Assembly: GCF_023744375.2 (NCBI RefSeq)
Contig: NZ_CP146284.1
Coordinates: 1,922,001 to 1,986,000 of the forward strand
DNA: 64,000 bases
Reading direction: 5' to 3'
Origin: Parabacteroides sp. AD58
GTDB taxonomy: Bacteria > Bacteroidota > Bacteroidia > Bacteroidales > Tannerellaceae
Position 1 is the first letter of the stretch, and the number at the start of each line of letters is the position of its first letter. The notes under the pieces were generated by a model. That model ran no database searches. It was not told where the DNA came from and was given only the letters and a program-made list of their open reading frames with translations. The translations under genes were made by a program, and so were the position numbers. Shown piece after piece: positions 8,136-16,053 of this stretch.

Positions 8136-10169
8136 ATGAATATTAAGAATTACAACGTACATCCGTCTATATTTTTTATCATAGCAGCCTTACTGATGGC
8201 TTACTTCTTTCCACGTGACGCAAAGTTCAAATATCAGTTCTACGAAGGGAAACCCTGGCGTTACGGACTGCTGACGGCTCCGACCAATTTTCCTATCTAT
8301 AAAACCGACGCACAGGTGAAGGAAGAACAAGACAGCGTATTGAAAAAGTTCCAGCCGTATTACCGGGTGAACCAAGAAATCGAGTCCAACCAGATCGATA
8401 AACTGCGTGCCGATTACAACAGTCGCCTGAACCAGCGCGTCACAGCAGCTTATATGCAGTATATTGAAAAGATGCTCCAGCAGCTGTATGGTAACGGAAT
8501 TATCTCAGCGGAAGAAATGGAGAAGTTGCACGCAGAAGGATATTCACAGATTAATCTGCTGCGCAATACCGTTTCTTCTCCACACTACGTATCAGACTTT
8601 TTCACTGTCAAATCGGCTTATGAGTTTATTATCAACAATTGTCCTACTACGTTAAACCGATCGCTGCTGCAGGCATGCGACATCAATAATTATCTGGTTG
8701 AGAATGTCAGTTATGATACTGATATGTCCGACCGCGTCAAACAGGAGTTGCTGCAAAGCGTCCCGATTTCGACCGGTGTCGTTCAGGCCGGCGAACGCAT
8801 TGTCGACCGGGGAGAGATCATTGACTCCCAAACTTACAATGTGCTTCGTTCTTTAAAGAAAGTCTATGAATCCAAATCCGGAGGAAATCAGCGGCACAAC
8901 CTGATGCTGGCCGGACAAATCATCCTCGTCTTCGGTATCCTCTTCTGCTACTGGCTTTATTTATGGTCGTTCCGCATCAAGTTCATGCATAACCGGCGTA
9001 ATGCCTTTTTCCTGATATGCTGTATTTTCATGCCTGTCTTTCTAACCGAGATCTGTGTAACATACAGCATTTTCAACATCTATATCATTCCGTATGCCAT
9101 CGTTCCGATTGTGGTCCGCACGTTCTTCGATTCGCGGACGGCCTTGTTCACGCACCTGATCACTGTGCTGGTCTGCTCCATCATGGCACCTTTCCCGCAT
9201 GAGTTCCTTATCCTGCAGATCATTGCCGGCATGGTGGTGACTTTCAGTCTGCGCGAATTATCTGAACGATCCCAGCTGATGCGCTGTTCGTTCTTCGTCT
9301 TCCTATCATACGCACTTGCCTACTTGGGACTGGTGCTTTACCAGGATGCCGACCTCAACAAAATCCATTGGATGATGATGCTTTACTTCGGCATCAACCT
9401 TATCCTGCTTATGTTTACCTATGTTCTCGTCTATATGCTGGAAAAGACATTCGGCTATCTATCAACCATAACATTAGTGGAACTGTCGAACATCAATTCA
9501 GGCATCTTGAAGAAACTGAGTGAGACGTGTCCAGGCACCTTCCAACACTCACTGCAAGTCTCCATCATCGCTTCCGAAGCAGCTGCCAAAATTGGAGCCA
9601 ATGCACAGCTGGTCAGAACCGGAGCCATGTATCACGATATAGGCAAGATGTGTAATCCGATCTTCTTCACCGAAAATCAGAACCAGCAGAATCCGCACGA
9701 CGGTCTGTCATTCGAAGAAAGTGCTCAGATGGTGATCAGCCACGTCACAGAAGGAGTCAAGATTGCAGAGAAAGCCTCTTTGCCCAAAGAAATTATTGAT
9801 TTTATCCGCACCCACCACGGACGCGGTAAAGCCAAGTATTTCTACAACTCTTTTAAGAACAAATATCCCGACAGGGAAGTGAATGAAGAACTGTTTACTT
9901 ATCCCGGACCGAATCCATTCTCCAAAGAAACGGCCATTGTAATGATGGCGGACTCGGTCGAAGCGGCTTCACGCAGCCTGAAGGAACACACCGTGGAAGG
10001 TATTCAGCAACTGGTCAATAAGATCATCGAGACGCAGATTGCCGACGGATTGCTGAAGAACGCTCCGCTCACCTTCCGGGATGTGGAATCCATCAAGCAG
10101 GTCTTCATCGAGAAGCTGAAGATCATGTATCACACCCGCATCAGTTATCCTGACTTGAAGAAGAAATAA
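8136..10169 (+). CDS. 7TMR-HD family phosphohydrolase (PgpH-like, probable c-di-AMP phosphodiesterase)
   Basis: 677 residues in the order of PgpH: an N-terminal membrane anchor (about 13-25), a periplasmic 7TMR-HDED region to about residue 250, a run of hydrophobic helices (about 258-455), then a cytoplasmic HD domain. The HD part shows FQHSLQVSIIASEAAAKIGA, GAMYHDIGKMCNPIFF (HD plus IG), ISHVTEGVKIAEK and IRTHHGRG, all metal ligands. PgpH in Gram-positives hydrolyses c-di-AMP; Bacteroidota homologues are assumed to do the same. Its final 29 bp overlap the 3' end of the convergent phosphatase gene. Confidence 0.88.
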   Translation: MNIKNYNVHPSIFFIIAALLMAYFFPRDAKFKYQFYEGKPWRYGLLTAPTNFPIYKTDAQVKEEQDSVLKKFQPYYRVNQEIESNQIDKLRADYNSRLNQRVTAAYMQYIEKMLQQLYGNGIISAEEMEKLHAEGYSQINLLRNTVSSPHYVSDFFTVKSAYEFIINNCPTTLNRSLLQACDINNYLVENVSYDTDMSDRVKQELLQSVPISTGVVQAGERIVDRGEIIDSQTYNVLRSLKKVYESKSGGNQRHNLMLAGQIILVFGILFCYWLYLWSFRIKFMHNRRNAFFLICCIFMPVFLTEICVTYSIFNIYIIPYAIVPIVVRTFFDSRTALFTHLITVLVCSIMAPFPHEFLILQIIAGMVVTFSLRELSERSQLMRCSFFVFLSYALAYLGLVLYQDADLNKIHWMMMLYFGINLILLMFTYVLVYMLEKTFGYLSTITLVELSNINSGILKKLSETCPGTFQHSLQVSIIASEAAAKIGANAQLVRTGAMYHDIGKMCNPIFFTENQNQQNPHDGLSFEESAQMVISHVTEGVKIAEKASLPKEIIDFIRTHHGRGKAKYFYNSFKNKYPDREVNEELFTYPGPNPFSKETAIVMMADSVEAASRSLKEHTVEGIQQLVNKIIETQIADGLLKNAPLTFRDVESIKQVFIEKLKIMYHTRISYPDLKKK

Positions 10170-10632
10170 CACGGGCCAGAAGTCCTCGGCAGGCATCTTC
10201 CAGCAGGTCGAGGACAAGCTCAAAACCTTCTGCTCCACTATAATAGGGATCAGAGACATAATCGTACAGCCGATTCGTCGCATATTCCATCATCTGATGA
10301 ACTTTCTTCTCCGAATCCAGATCGGGAGCCATTTCCTTCAAGTCGTCTACATTCCGATTATCCATTCCGATAATCAGATCGAAATCATAGAAATCCTGTG
10401 TCTGGACCGGACGGGAAATGGAATCCAACCGATAGCCCCGACGGATAGCATGGGCTCGCATCCGCGGATCAGCAGGTTCTCCTTCATGATAACCGATAAT
10501 ACCGGCCGAGTCAATCAGAAAACGATCTGCCATTCCGGCATCTTTCACCAGCTTCTTCATCACTGCTTCGGCCGACGGCGACCGGCAAATATTCCCTAAA
10601 CACACAAATAGGATTTTGTATTTCTTTTCCAT
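10141..10632 (-). CDS. Low-molecular-weight protein tyrosine phosphatase
   Basis: 163 residues, a complete cytoplasmic LMW-PTP. The P-loop is CLGNICRS (Cys11 and Arg17 of the C-x5-R motif) and the general-acid Asp is in DPYYSG near residue 128. The closest relatives act on bacterial tyrosine-kinase targets such as exopolysaccharide chain-length regulators, but no kinase lies nearby. Its 3' end overlaps the 3' end of the HD phosphohydrolase gene by 29 bp, so the two transcripts are mutually antisense there. It follows priA on the same strand at a distance of 96 bp. Confidence 0.9.
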   Translation of the reverse strand: MEKKYKILFVCLGNICRSPSAEAVMKKLVKDAGMADRFLIDSAGIIGYHEGEPADPRMRAHAIRRGYRLDSISRPVQTQDFYDFDLIIGMDNRNVDDLKEMAPDLDSEKKVHQMMEYATNRLYDYVSDPYYSGAEGFELVLDLLEDACRGLLARVISSSSQDN

Positions 10633-10728
10633 ATATTTTGAGTTTGTTTGCTTTCAAATCGACGGATAAACAAGGCTTCGGTTGCTGGGGGAACTTATAA
10701 ACCGGCAAGCTTCTGAAACCTCTCCTAC

Positions 10729-13197
10729 TTACAACGGATCCACATCATAATGTACCAGCAATTGACGGAACTCCGTGCTCTGCTTCATCTCCTGCTGCAC
10801 GGACTCCAGTATGTCACGGACTTGCGGGATTGAAGCGGCAATCTCGATTTTCATCACGATCTTGCGAATATGAAGCAGCTGGATATAGGAAACAGGCGGC
10901 GTAACAGGACCCAGCACGCGGTCGCCCAAGCGCCGGCGCAACCGTTCAGCATACTGCCGCGATTGTTCATCGAGCACCGTCGGATTCTTCGACCGAAGAA
11001 CCAGGATAATCAGGCGGTAATAAGGCGGATAACGGAACATGCTCCGTTCCGCCAGTTGCCAGCTGACCATTTCCTTATATGCCCGCTGCGTCACCATCTG
11101 GATTAACGGATGATCGGGTTGCGAAGTCTGCAAGACTACGACACCCTGTTTATCCCGTCTTCCGGTGCGGCCGCTCACCTGCATCATCAGCTGGAAAGCC
11201 CTTTCATGTGCCCGAAAGTCCGGATAATTCATCAGACCGTCGGCGTTCAGAATACCCACCACGGCCACATGACTGAAATCCAGTCCTTTCGAAATCATTT
11301 GCGTACCGATTAGAATATCAGTCTTCTGCTTCTCAAAGTCGCCAATGATCCGTTCATAGGCTGTACGCGTACGGGCTGTATCCAAATCCATCCGGGCCAC
11401 CCGTGCAGCAGGAAAGAGCAAAGCGATCTCTTCTTCCACCTTTTCAGTGCCAAAGCCCAACGGACGGATATTCACCGAATGGCATTCCGGGCATTCTGAC
11501 GGAACACGCACAGTAAAGCCACAATAATGACACACCAGCTTCTGGTGAAACTTATGATAGGTCATGCTCACATCACAGTGCTGGCAACGCGGAATCCAAC
11601 CGCAGTCCTTACATTCTATCATCGGCGCAAAGCCACGGCGATTCTGAAACAAGATCACCTGTTGTCCGCTTTCGAGCGCCTGCCGCATCTTCTCTATCAG
11701 GATTGGTGAGAAAAGCGTATCTTTCATCTGCTTCCGCCTTTTCAATTCGCGGATATTGGCCAGGATCATCTCAGGAGGCGAAGCGGCTCCGTAACGAACC
11801 GGCAACTCTACCAAGCCGAACTTGCCGGTCATGGCATTGAAATAAGAGTCGATCGACGGCGTAGCCGAACCCAACAGCACTTTGCCCCCATGCATCTGTG
11901 CCAGAATAATAGCTGCATTACGGGCATGATAACGAGGCGCCGGATCCTGTTGCTTATAGGTCGTTTCGTGTTCCTCATCAACGATAATTAATCCCAGACT
12001 GCTAAACGGTAGGAAGATCGACGAACGCACGCCCAAAACCAGCATCGGACCTTTGCCATGCAACAGCTTGTTCCATACTTCCACCCGTTCGTTGTCCGAG
12101 AATTTGGAGTGATATACCAACAACTGATCCCCGAATATCTTCACCAGACGGTCGGTTATCTGCGTCGTAATCGCAATCTCGGGCAAGAGATAAAGTACTT
12201 GTCTCCCACTTCTCAAGACCTGCCGGATCAAATGAATATAGATTTCGGTCTTTCCCGACGAAGTAACTCCATGTAACAGGCACACTTCCTTTTCGGCAAA
12301 GACATCCAGAATCTTTCCGTACGCCGCCTGTTGTTCGTCGGTTAAGGCATGCGGTTCTTCCAGACGGCACATCCTTGTCTGCAGGCGGCTGACTTCTTTC
12401 TCATAACTCTGCAAGATGCCCCGTTTCAATAAACCATCGAGAATCGCAGCACTCTGCCCGCTTTTCTCCAACAATTCCTTTTTCGAAACTTCCTGCTTTA
12501 GCACCGGATTCAATGCGTGGGTCAAATCGAGAAAGCTGACCAGCAGTTGCTCCTGTTTCTTTGCCCGTTTCACGACATCAAAGGCTTCCTGCATCCGGTC
12601 TTCGGTTGCCCAGTCGGGATGTAGTCGGACATACGTCTGCGTCTTAGGAACAAAACCTTGTTTCAGTTCCTCATTGACACCCACAGCTCCTTTCCCCATC
12701 AGCGAAGCAATAACCGGAACAATGTTACGCAAACCGGTTTTCTTCTCCAAATCAGAAACCGTCTGCTTGACTACATTCCGTCCGAAAGCATCCAATACTG
12801 CCTGCTCGTTGGGTTTCAACGGAGCATCAGCCTCATAGTCGGGGTTATAAGTAACTGTTGTCTCGCTTTCCAGCTTCAGGCCGGAAGGCAAGGCCGCCTT
12901 ATAGACATCGCCCAGTTTACAGATATAATATGAGGCAATCCATTCCCAGAAGCGTAATTGCGGACGGCGTAAAATAGGTGTCGCATCCAAAATCGAAAAG
13001 ATTTCCTTCACTTCATAGTCCGTCTGCGGCTGACGATCGTGCACATCTACCACAATCGCCGTGTAAAAGCGTTTCTTTCCGAAATGCACAATCACACGAC
13101 TGCCACGGACCACCAGCGACTCCAAGTCGGCCGGAATCCGATACGTATATTGATTCTCCAGCGGAAGCGGGAGTATGACATCTGCGTAGGTACTCAT
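10729..13197 (-). CDS. priA: Primosomal replication restart helicase
   Basis: 822 residues; restarts collapsed replication forks by reloading the replicative helicase. Domains in order: 3'-DNA-binding domain (1-110), a winged-helix region, superfamily-2 helicase with GVTSSGKTEIYI (Walker A) and LIIVDEEHE (Walker B), a zinc region with eight Cys in pairs (CKDCGW, CQHCD, CHYC, CPEC), and the C-terminal helicase lobe. I chose the ATG at 13197 because a TATCTTTG -7 box sits immediately upstream at 13205-13212, which places the upstream extension of the frame outside the message. The leader is nearly absent, so translation may start close to the 5' end. Confidence 0.95.
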   Translation of the reverse strand: MSTYADVILPLPLENQYTYRIPADLESLVVRGSRVIVHFGKKRFYTAIVVDVHDRQPQTDYEVKEIFSILDATPILRRPQLRFWEWIASYYICKLGDVYKAALPSGLKLESETTVTYNPDYEADAPLKPNEQAVLDAFGRNVVKQTVSDLEKKTGLRNIVPVIASLMGKGAVGVNEELKQGFVPKTQTYVRLHPDWATEDRMQEAFDVVKRAKKQEQLLVSFLDLTHALNPVLKQEVSKKELLEKSGQSAAILDGLLKRGILQSYEKEVSRLQTRMCRLEEPHALTDEQQAAYGKILDVFAEKEVCLLHGVTSSGKTEIYIHLIRQVLRSGRQVLYLLPEIAITTQITDRLVKIFGDQLLVYHSKFSDNERVEVWNKLLHGKGPMLVLGVRSSIFLPFSSLGLIIVDEEHETTYKQQDPAPRYHARNAAIILAQMHGGKVLLGSATPSIDSYFNAMTGKFGLVELPVRYGAASPPEMILANIRELKRRKQMKDTLFSPILIEKMRQALESGQQVILFQNRRGFAPMIECKDCGWIPRCQHCDVSMTYHKFHQKLVCHYCGFTVRVPSECPECHSVNIRPLGFGTEKVEEEIALLFPAARVARMDLDTARTRTAYERIIGDFEKQKTDILIGTQMISKGLDFSHVAVVGILNADGLMNYPDFRAHERAFQLMMQVSGRTGRRDKQGVVVLQTSQPDHPLIQMVTQRAYKEMVSWQLAERSMFRYPPYYRLIILVLRSKNPTVLDEQSRQYAERLRRRLGDRVLGPVTPPVSYIQLLHIRKIVMKIEIAASIPQVRDILESVQQEMKQSTEFRQLLVHYDVDPL

Positions 13198-13204
13198 TGT
13201 AGAG

Positions 13205-13212
13205 CAAAGATA
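13205..13212 (-). promoter_or_regulatory. Promoter -7 box for priA
   Basis: Read leftward: TATCTTTG, 8 bp before the chosen ATG. Such a short distance suggests a near-leaderless transcript, or that an unseen promoter further upstream is also used. Confidence 0.5.
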
Positions 13213-13244
13213 CAAACAGATACAAGCAAACAAAGCACTTTCCC

Positions 13245-13294
13245 CATAAAAAACAAGTTGGCCAGACTCCAATCTTCAGAAGTCCAGCCAACTT
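13245..13294 (-). terminator. Intrinsic terminator after the beta-barrel gene
   Basis: Leftward-reading hairpin with arms AAGTTGGC (13287-13294 pairing with 13255-13262) followed by a GTTTTTT tract at about 13248-13254. It separates the beta-barrel gene from priA. Confidence 0.75.
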
Positions 13295-13320
13295 ATTTCC
13301 TCCAAATCGTTTTTATCACC

Positions 13321-13899
13321 TTAGAACAGAATCGCTGCCGAAATCAGCCAGCCACGGTTCTTTCCGTCTATTTCCAACTTCTTTATACTATAATTGTCAG
13401 TCAAGCCCAACTGATAGGTCGCACTGATCTGCAAATGCTGGATCAGCTCCACACCGGCTCCTATATTCAGGCCGGCACTGAAGGATTTGGATTCAATCTG
13501 ATCGCTCAGAACGTCCCAGAACTTGCCACCGCCCAGACGGAAACCGACATACGGACCTGCTGCAGCAAACACCTTCACAGCCGGAATGCCAATCTTCCAT
13601 TTCAAATTGACCGGTATATTCAAATAATCAGACTTGACCGTCTGTGTGCCTATTTCCATACCTGTCTGCGAATACAGAATAGAGGCATCAAAACCCAGTC
13701 CCACTAACGGAGCCATCAGTTCAATGGTCGGACCGATATGAAAACCCGTCAGATTCTCCGTAGAAAAATTCTCCGGCAAATTTGTAAAGTGGATGCTCGA
13801 TATATTAGCACCACCTTTAATACCCCACTTAAACTGGGCTTGAGCCGGAACCGCCATCCAGGCAACCAACGCCAATATCAACAAATAAACTCGCTTCAT
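13321..13899 (-). CDS. Outer-membrane beta-barrel protein (PorT-like)
   Basis: 192 residues with a cleavable signal peptide (MKRVYLLILALVAWMAVPAQAQ) and then alternating hydrophobic strands ending in LISAAILF, a C-terminal aromatic as expected for outer-membrane insertion. The FKWGIKGGANISSI opening is typical of the small eight-strand barrel family (OMP_b-brl_2). Substrate is unknown. A TATCTTTG box lies at 13935-13942, 35 bp upstream, and a strong terminator follows, so it is probably monocistronic. Confidence 0.85.
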   Translation of the reverse strand: MKRVYLLILALVAWMAVPAQAQFKWGIKGGANISSIHFTNLPENFSTENLTGFHIGPTIELMAPLVGLGFDASILYSQTGMEIGTQTVKSDYLNIPVNLKWKIGIPAVKVFAAAGPYVGFRLGGGKFWDVLSDQIESKSFSAGLNIGAGVELIQHLQISATYQLGLTDNYSIKKLEIDGKNRGWLISAAILF

Positions 13900-13934
13900 A
13901 CTTCCTGCTTTTAATGATTATCTATTTATGTAAA

Positions 13935-13942
13935 CAAAGATA
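13935..13942 (-). promoter_or_regulatory. Promoter -7 box for the beta-barrel gene
   Basis: Read leftward: TATCTTTG, a full consensus match 35 bp before the ATG at 13899. Confidence 0.55.
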
Positions 13943-13987
13943 ATACATACAATGTTGAGAAAAAAGATTTTTATTATCCGGAAATTC

Positions 13988-14686
13988 TCAACTGATCCGA
14001 ATAGACTCAAACGGCAAGCGCTCTACCGAATTAAAATATTGCTTCAACAACCATTCCTGAGCCTTGAGTTTGATCATAGACTGGCGATAATCTTCGCTGA
14101 AGTGCCGTTGGTTCTGCGGCCGCCAGCGTTCAAACTGGGCCATGGCATTGAGCTTTTCTTCCAGCGTATTACGAATAATGCCCCGGCTTTGCAATTCTTG
14201 GTAAAGGATACTGGCTAACGGAATTTCGGAATCCGGATGAGCTTTATAGTCATGAAACCGTCTGATAAGCAAACGGTTCATGCACTCGTCATTGTATTCC
14301 TTACTTACGCCTGGTAACGCCCGGACATTCTTTTCCTGTTCTGCCCGCTTGACGGCACGATACCGGAGATCACTCATTTTATAGCCTTTCAACCATTTAC
14401 TGAAAGTCCTGTAATTCAGTCCGACGTAGTCGCCAAACTCCTCTTTCGCTCCTAATTCAAAACAGATGCAAACCTCTTCCATCCGTAAAAAGCCGTAGCT
14501 TTCATAGAGGTCTTTGGTCAGTTGTGCCGCCAGCAAAGTGAGTTCATGCCGCATCGGGATTTTAAAGCCCAACAGCATATACGTATCGGAAAGCAGATCA
14601 ACCATTCTTTTACTGACAAACTGATTGTCAAACTGTGTAATCGGAGGCTGTCTCAATGCCATTTGTAAACGAATATCCAAAGCCAT
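13988..14686 (-). CDS. Uncharacterised protein of a phage-like replication module
   Basis: 232 residues, soluble, rich in charged helices, with no signal peptide. I do not recognise a named domain; the segment LAAQLTKDLYESYGFLRMEEV ... GLNYRTFSKWLKGY resembles small replication-associated proteins beside DUF4373 genes in Bacteroides prophages. The ATG at 14686 lies inside the upstream gene, giving a 59-bp overlap in another frame and implying translational coupling. The alternative starts are TTG 14695 and ATG 14662. Its role, possibly helicase loading or regulation, is inference from the partner. Confidence 0.6.
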   Translation of the reverse strand: MALDIRLQMALRQPPITQFDNQFVSKRMVDLLSDTYMLLGFKIPMRHELTLLAAQLTKDLYESYGFLRMEEVCICFELGAKEEFGDYVGLNYRTFSKWLKGYKMSDLRYRAVKRAEQEKNVRALPGVSKEYNDECMNRLLIRRFHDYKAHPDSEIPLASILYQELQSRGIIRNTLEEKLNAMAQFERWRPQNQRHFSEDYRQSMIKLKAQEWLLKQYFNSVERLPFESIRIS

Positions 14687-15638
14687 GGTTTTCAAACATT
14701 TGTTGGGTTAATAATTTTGCTTCTTCTGCTACCTGCATCATTTCTTCGTATCTTGATTTCCGTGCCGCCGGCTTGTTGATCCTGACTTGCGGGATCGCCG
14801 CCGTTTTGCTTCCGGCCAAAATCTGCATATCCGTTTCCCAATGGTTATGTCGCCACCAGGCGATGAACCGCGATTGATATTCTTTCCGGGTCCTTACGGT
14901 ATCTCCGAGTGCCCGCAAAAGATTGAAATCGTCGAAGTATCTCATGGCATCATAGGCATTTTCCAGCAATGAAGTGCCTTTCCCACTGATGCGAATCAGT
15001 AGGTTACACCAGTCGCCGTCATTCAGCAGATCCATTTTCCACTGATCCCATTGATCTTTCAATAACGATTGATCGTTTTCGCGCGCAGGCGCGCCACTCT
15101 CTCTCTCAATTATAAATATACTTTCATTTTCTTTACTATCCTTTTCTTTACTTTGTGCACTTTCCACGGTTTGAACTGGCGTTTCAGCTGCGGAAATGAG
15201 AGTTTCCTCTGCGTTAACTGATGTATTCGCTGCCATTTCTTCTTTCACTGCCGTAACCGGAACAAGCAAGTATTGCTTCTCCAATTTCCGTTCATTCAGG
15301 TAACGGCCCTTCGCCGCGATGTACCGTTCCTGAATGGCTTTAGACGTCAGAATACTCTGTTTCCACAATCCGGCATCGAACAAGCCGATTTCAACCATAT
15401 AGTCAAGCATGGTTTTCACTTCCTCATCTTCGATGTCCAACTGGTCCGACAGATCGAACAAATAGTCTTGATCAACCTGCACATAGAATGAGCTTTCGTA
15501 GATATCACACAAAAGCATAAAATACAGAAGGACACCCGGCGTTTTATGCTTCTTCATCAAACGCCGTATTTTGATATCTTTCAATACATGAGTGTCGATC
15601 GGGAAATAATCTAATCCTAATTTTACTGGCCTTGCCAT
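14628..15638 (-). CDS. DUF4373 / Lin1244-Lin1753-type protein, phage-like replication initiator
   Basis: 336 residues. The first 95 (MARPVKLGLDYFPIDTH ... LDYMVEIGLFD) are the Lin1244/Lin1753-type winged-helix domain found in phage replication proteins related to DnaD; a long low-complexity Ala/Glu/Ser/Lys linker follows (about 125-190), then a C-terminal helical part with WDQWKMDLLND and QSRFIAWWRHNHW. I start it at ATG 15638, not upstream, because the TATCTTTG box at 15702-15709 would lie inside the longer version. A 10-bp iteron-like array lies immediately behind the promoter. No integrase, capsid or other phage gene is present. Confidence 0.75.
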   Translation of the reverse strand: MARPVKLGLDYFPIDTHVLKDIKIRRLMKKHKTPGVLLYFMLLCDIYESSFYVQVDQDYLFDLSDQLDIEDEEVKTMLDYMVEIGLFDAGLWKQSILTSKAIQERYIAAKGRYLNERKLEKQYLLVPVTAVKEEMAANTSVNAEETLISAAETPVQTVESAQSKEKDSKENESIFIIERESGAPARENDQSLLKDQWDQWKMDLLNDGDWCNLLIRISGKGTSLLENAYDAMRYFDDFNLLRALGDTVRTRKEYQSRFIAWWRHNHWETDMQILAGSKTAAIPQVRINKPAARKSRYEEMMQVAEEAKLLTQQMFENHGFGYSFTNGIETASDYTV

Positions 15639-15701
15639 ATAAGTATCAGGACAAGTTTTTATGGGTTCGGCAACAGCGCCTCTTCCTCTCTTGTCACGAA
15701 A

Positions 15702-15709
15702 CAAAGATA
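15702..15709 (-). promoter_or_regulatory. Promoter -7 box for the replication module
   Basis: Read leftward: TATCTTTG, giving a leader of roughly 55 nt before ATG 15638. The iteron-like array begins about 20 bp upstream, overlapping the -33 region, so binding there could repress the promoter. Confidence 0.55.
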
Positions 15710-15728
15710 CGGCAGCCCAAAATCGCAG

Positions 15729-15810
15729 TGTGGATCAATGTGGATCAGTGTGGATCAATGTGGACGAAATGGGATCAATGTGGATGAAATGGGATCAAAG
15801 TGGATGAAAA
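15729..15810. repeat. 10-bp direct-repeat array with DnaA-box-like 9-mers
   Basis: Eight consecutive 10-bp units from 15731 to 15810. On the leftward strand four 9-mers match the canonical DnaA box TTATCCACA at 8 of 9 positions: TGATCCACA at 15729-15737, 15739-15747 and 15749-15757, and TCATCCACA at 15779-15787. Two weaker ones are at 15759 and 15799. GATC occurs in five units. The array is directly upstream of a replication-initiator-like gene, which suggests iterons of a former phage or plasmid origin, or a DnaA-controlled promoter. Confidence 0.8.
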
Positions 15811-15867
15811 ATCAGACGCTGATTTTTAACTCTCGTTACTTTTGAACAAAAAACCGGCGTATTTTCA

Positions 15868-15911
15868 TGAAAAGGTAGGCAGGAATTGATGAAAACATAG
15901 GCAGGAAATTA
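15868..15911. repeat. Two-copy 22-bp direct repeat
   Basis: Two adjacent 22-bp copies (15868-15889 and 15890-15911) share TGAAAA-n2-TAGGCAGGAA. They lie between the tRNA terminator and the 10-bp array. No gene is present in 15811-15928 and I see no other structure there. Confidence 0.6.
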
Positions 15912-15928
15912 ACGCCTTCCGGAAAGGC

Positions 15929-15966
15929 AAAAAACAAAAAGAGCAGCTATCAAAAAATAGCTGCTC
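15929..15966 (-). terminator. Intrinsic terminator of tRNA-Thr
   Basis: Leftward hairpin with a 10-bp perfect stem GAGCAGCTAT (15941-15950 pairing with 15957-15966) followed by a T-rich tract at 15929-15940, starting 5 bp after the tRNA 3' end. Confidence 0.85.
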
Positions 15967-15971
15967 CACAG

Positions 15972-16044
<73 letters not shown>

Positions 16045-16053
16045 AATGATTTT

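Noticed and set aside
10511..10708. Leftward 65-codon frame overlapping the phosphatase start.
   Set aside because: It lies in another frame of the phosphatase gene and its promoter, with no family-like sequence.
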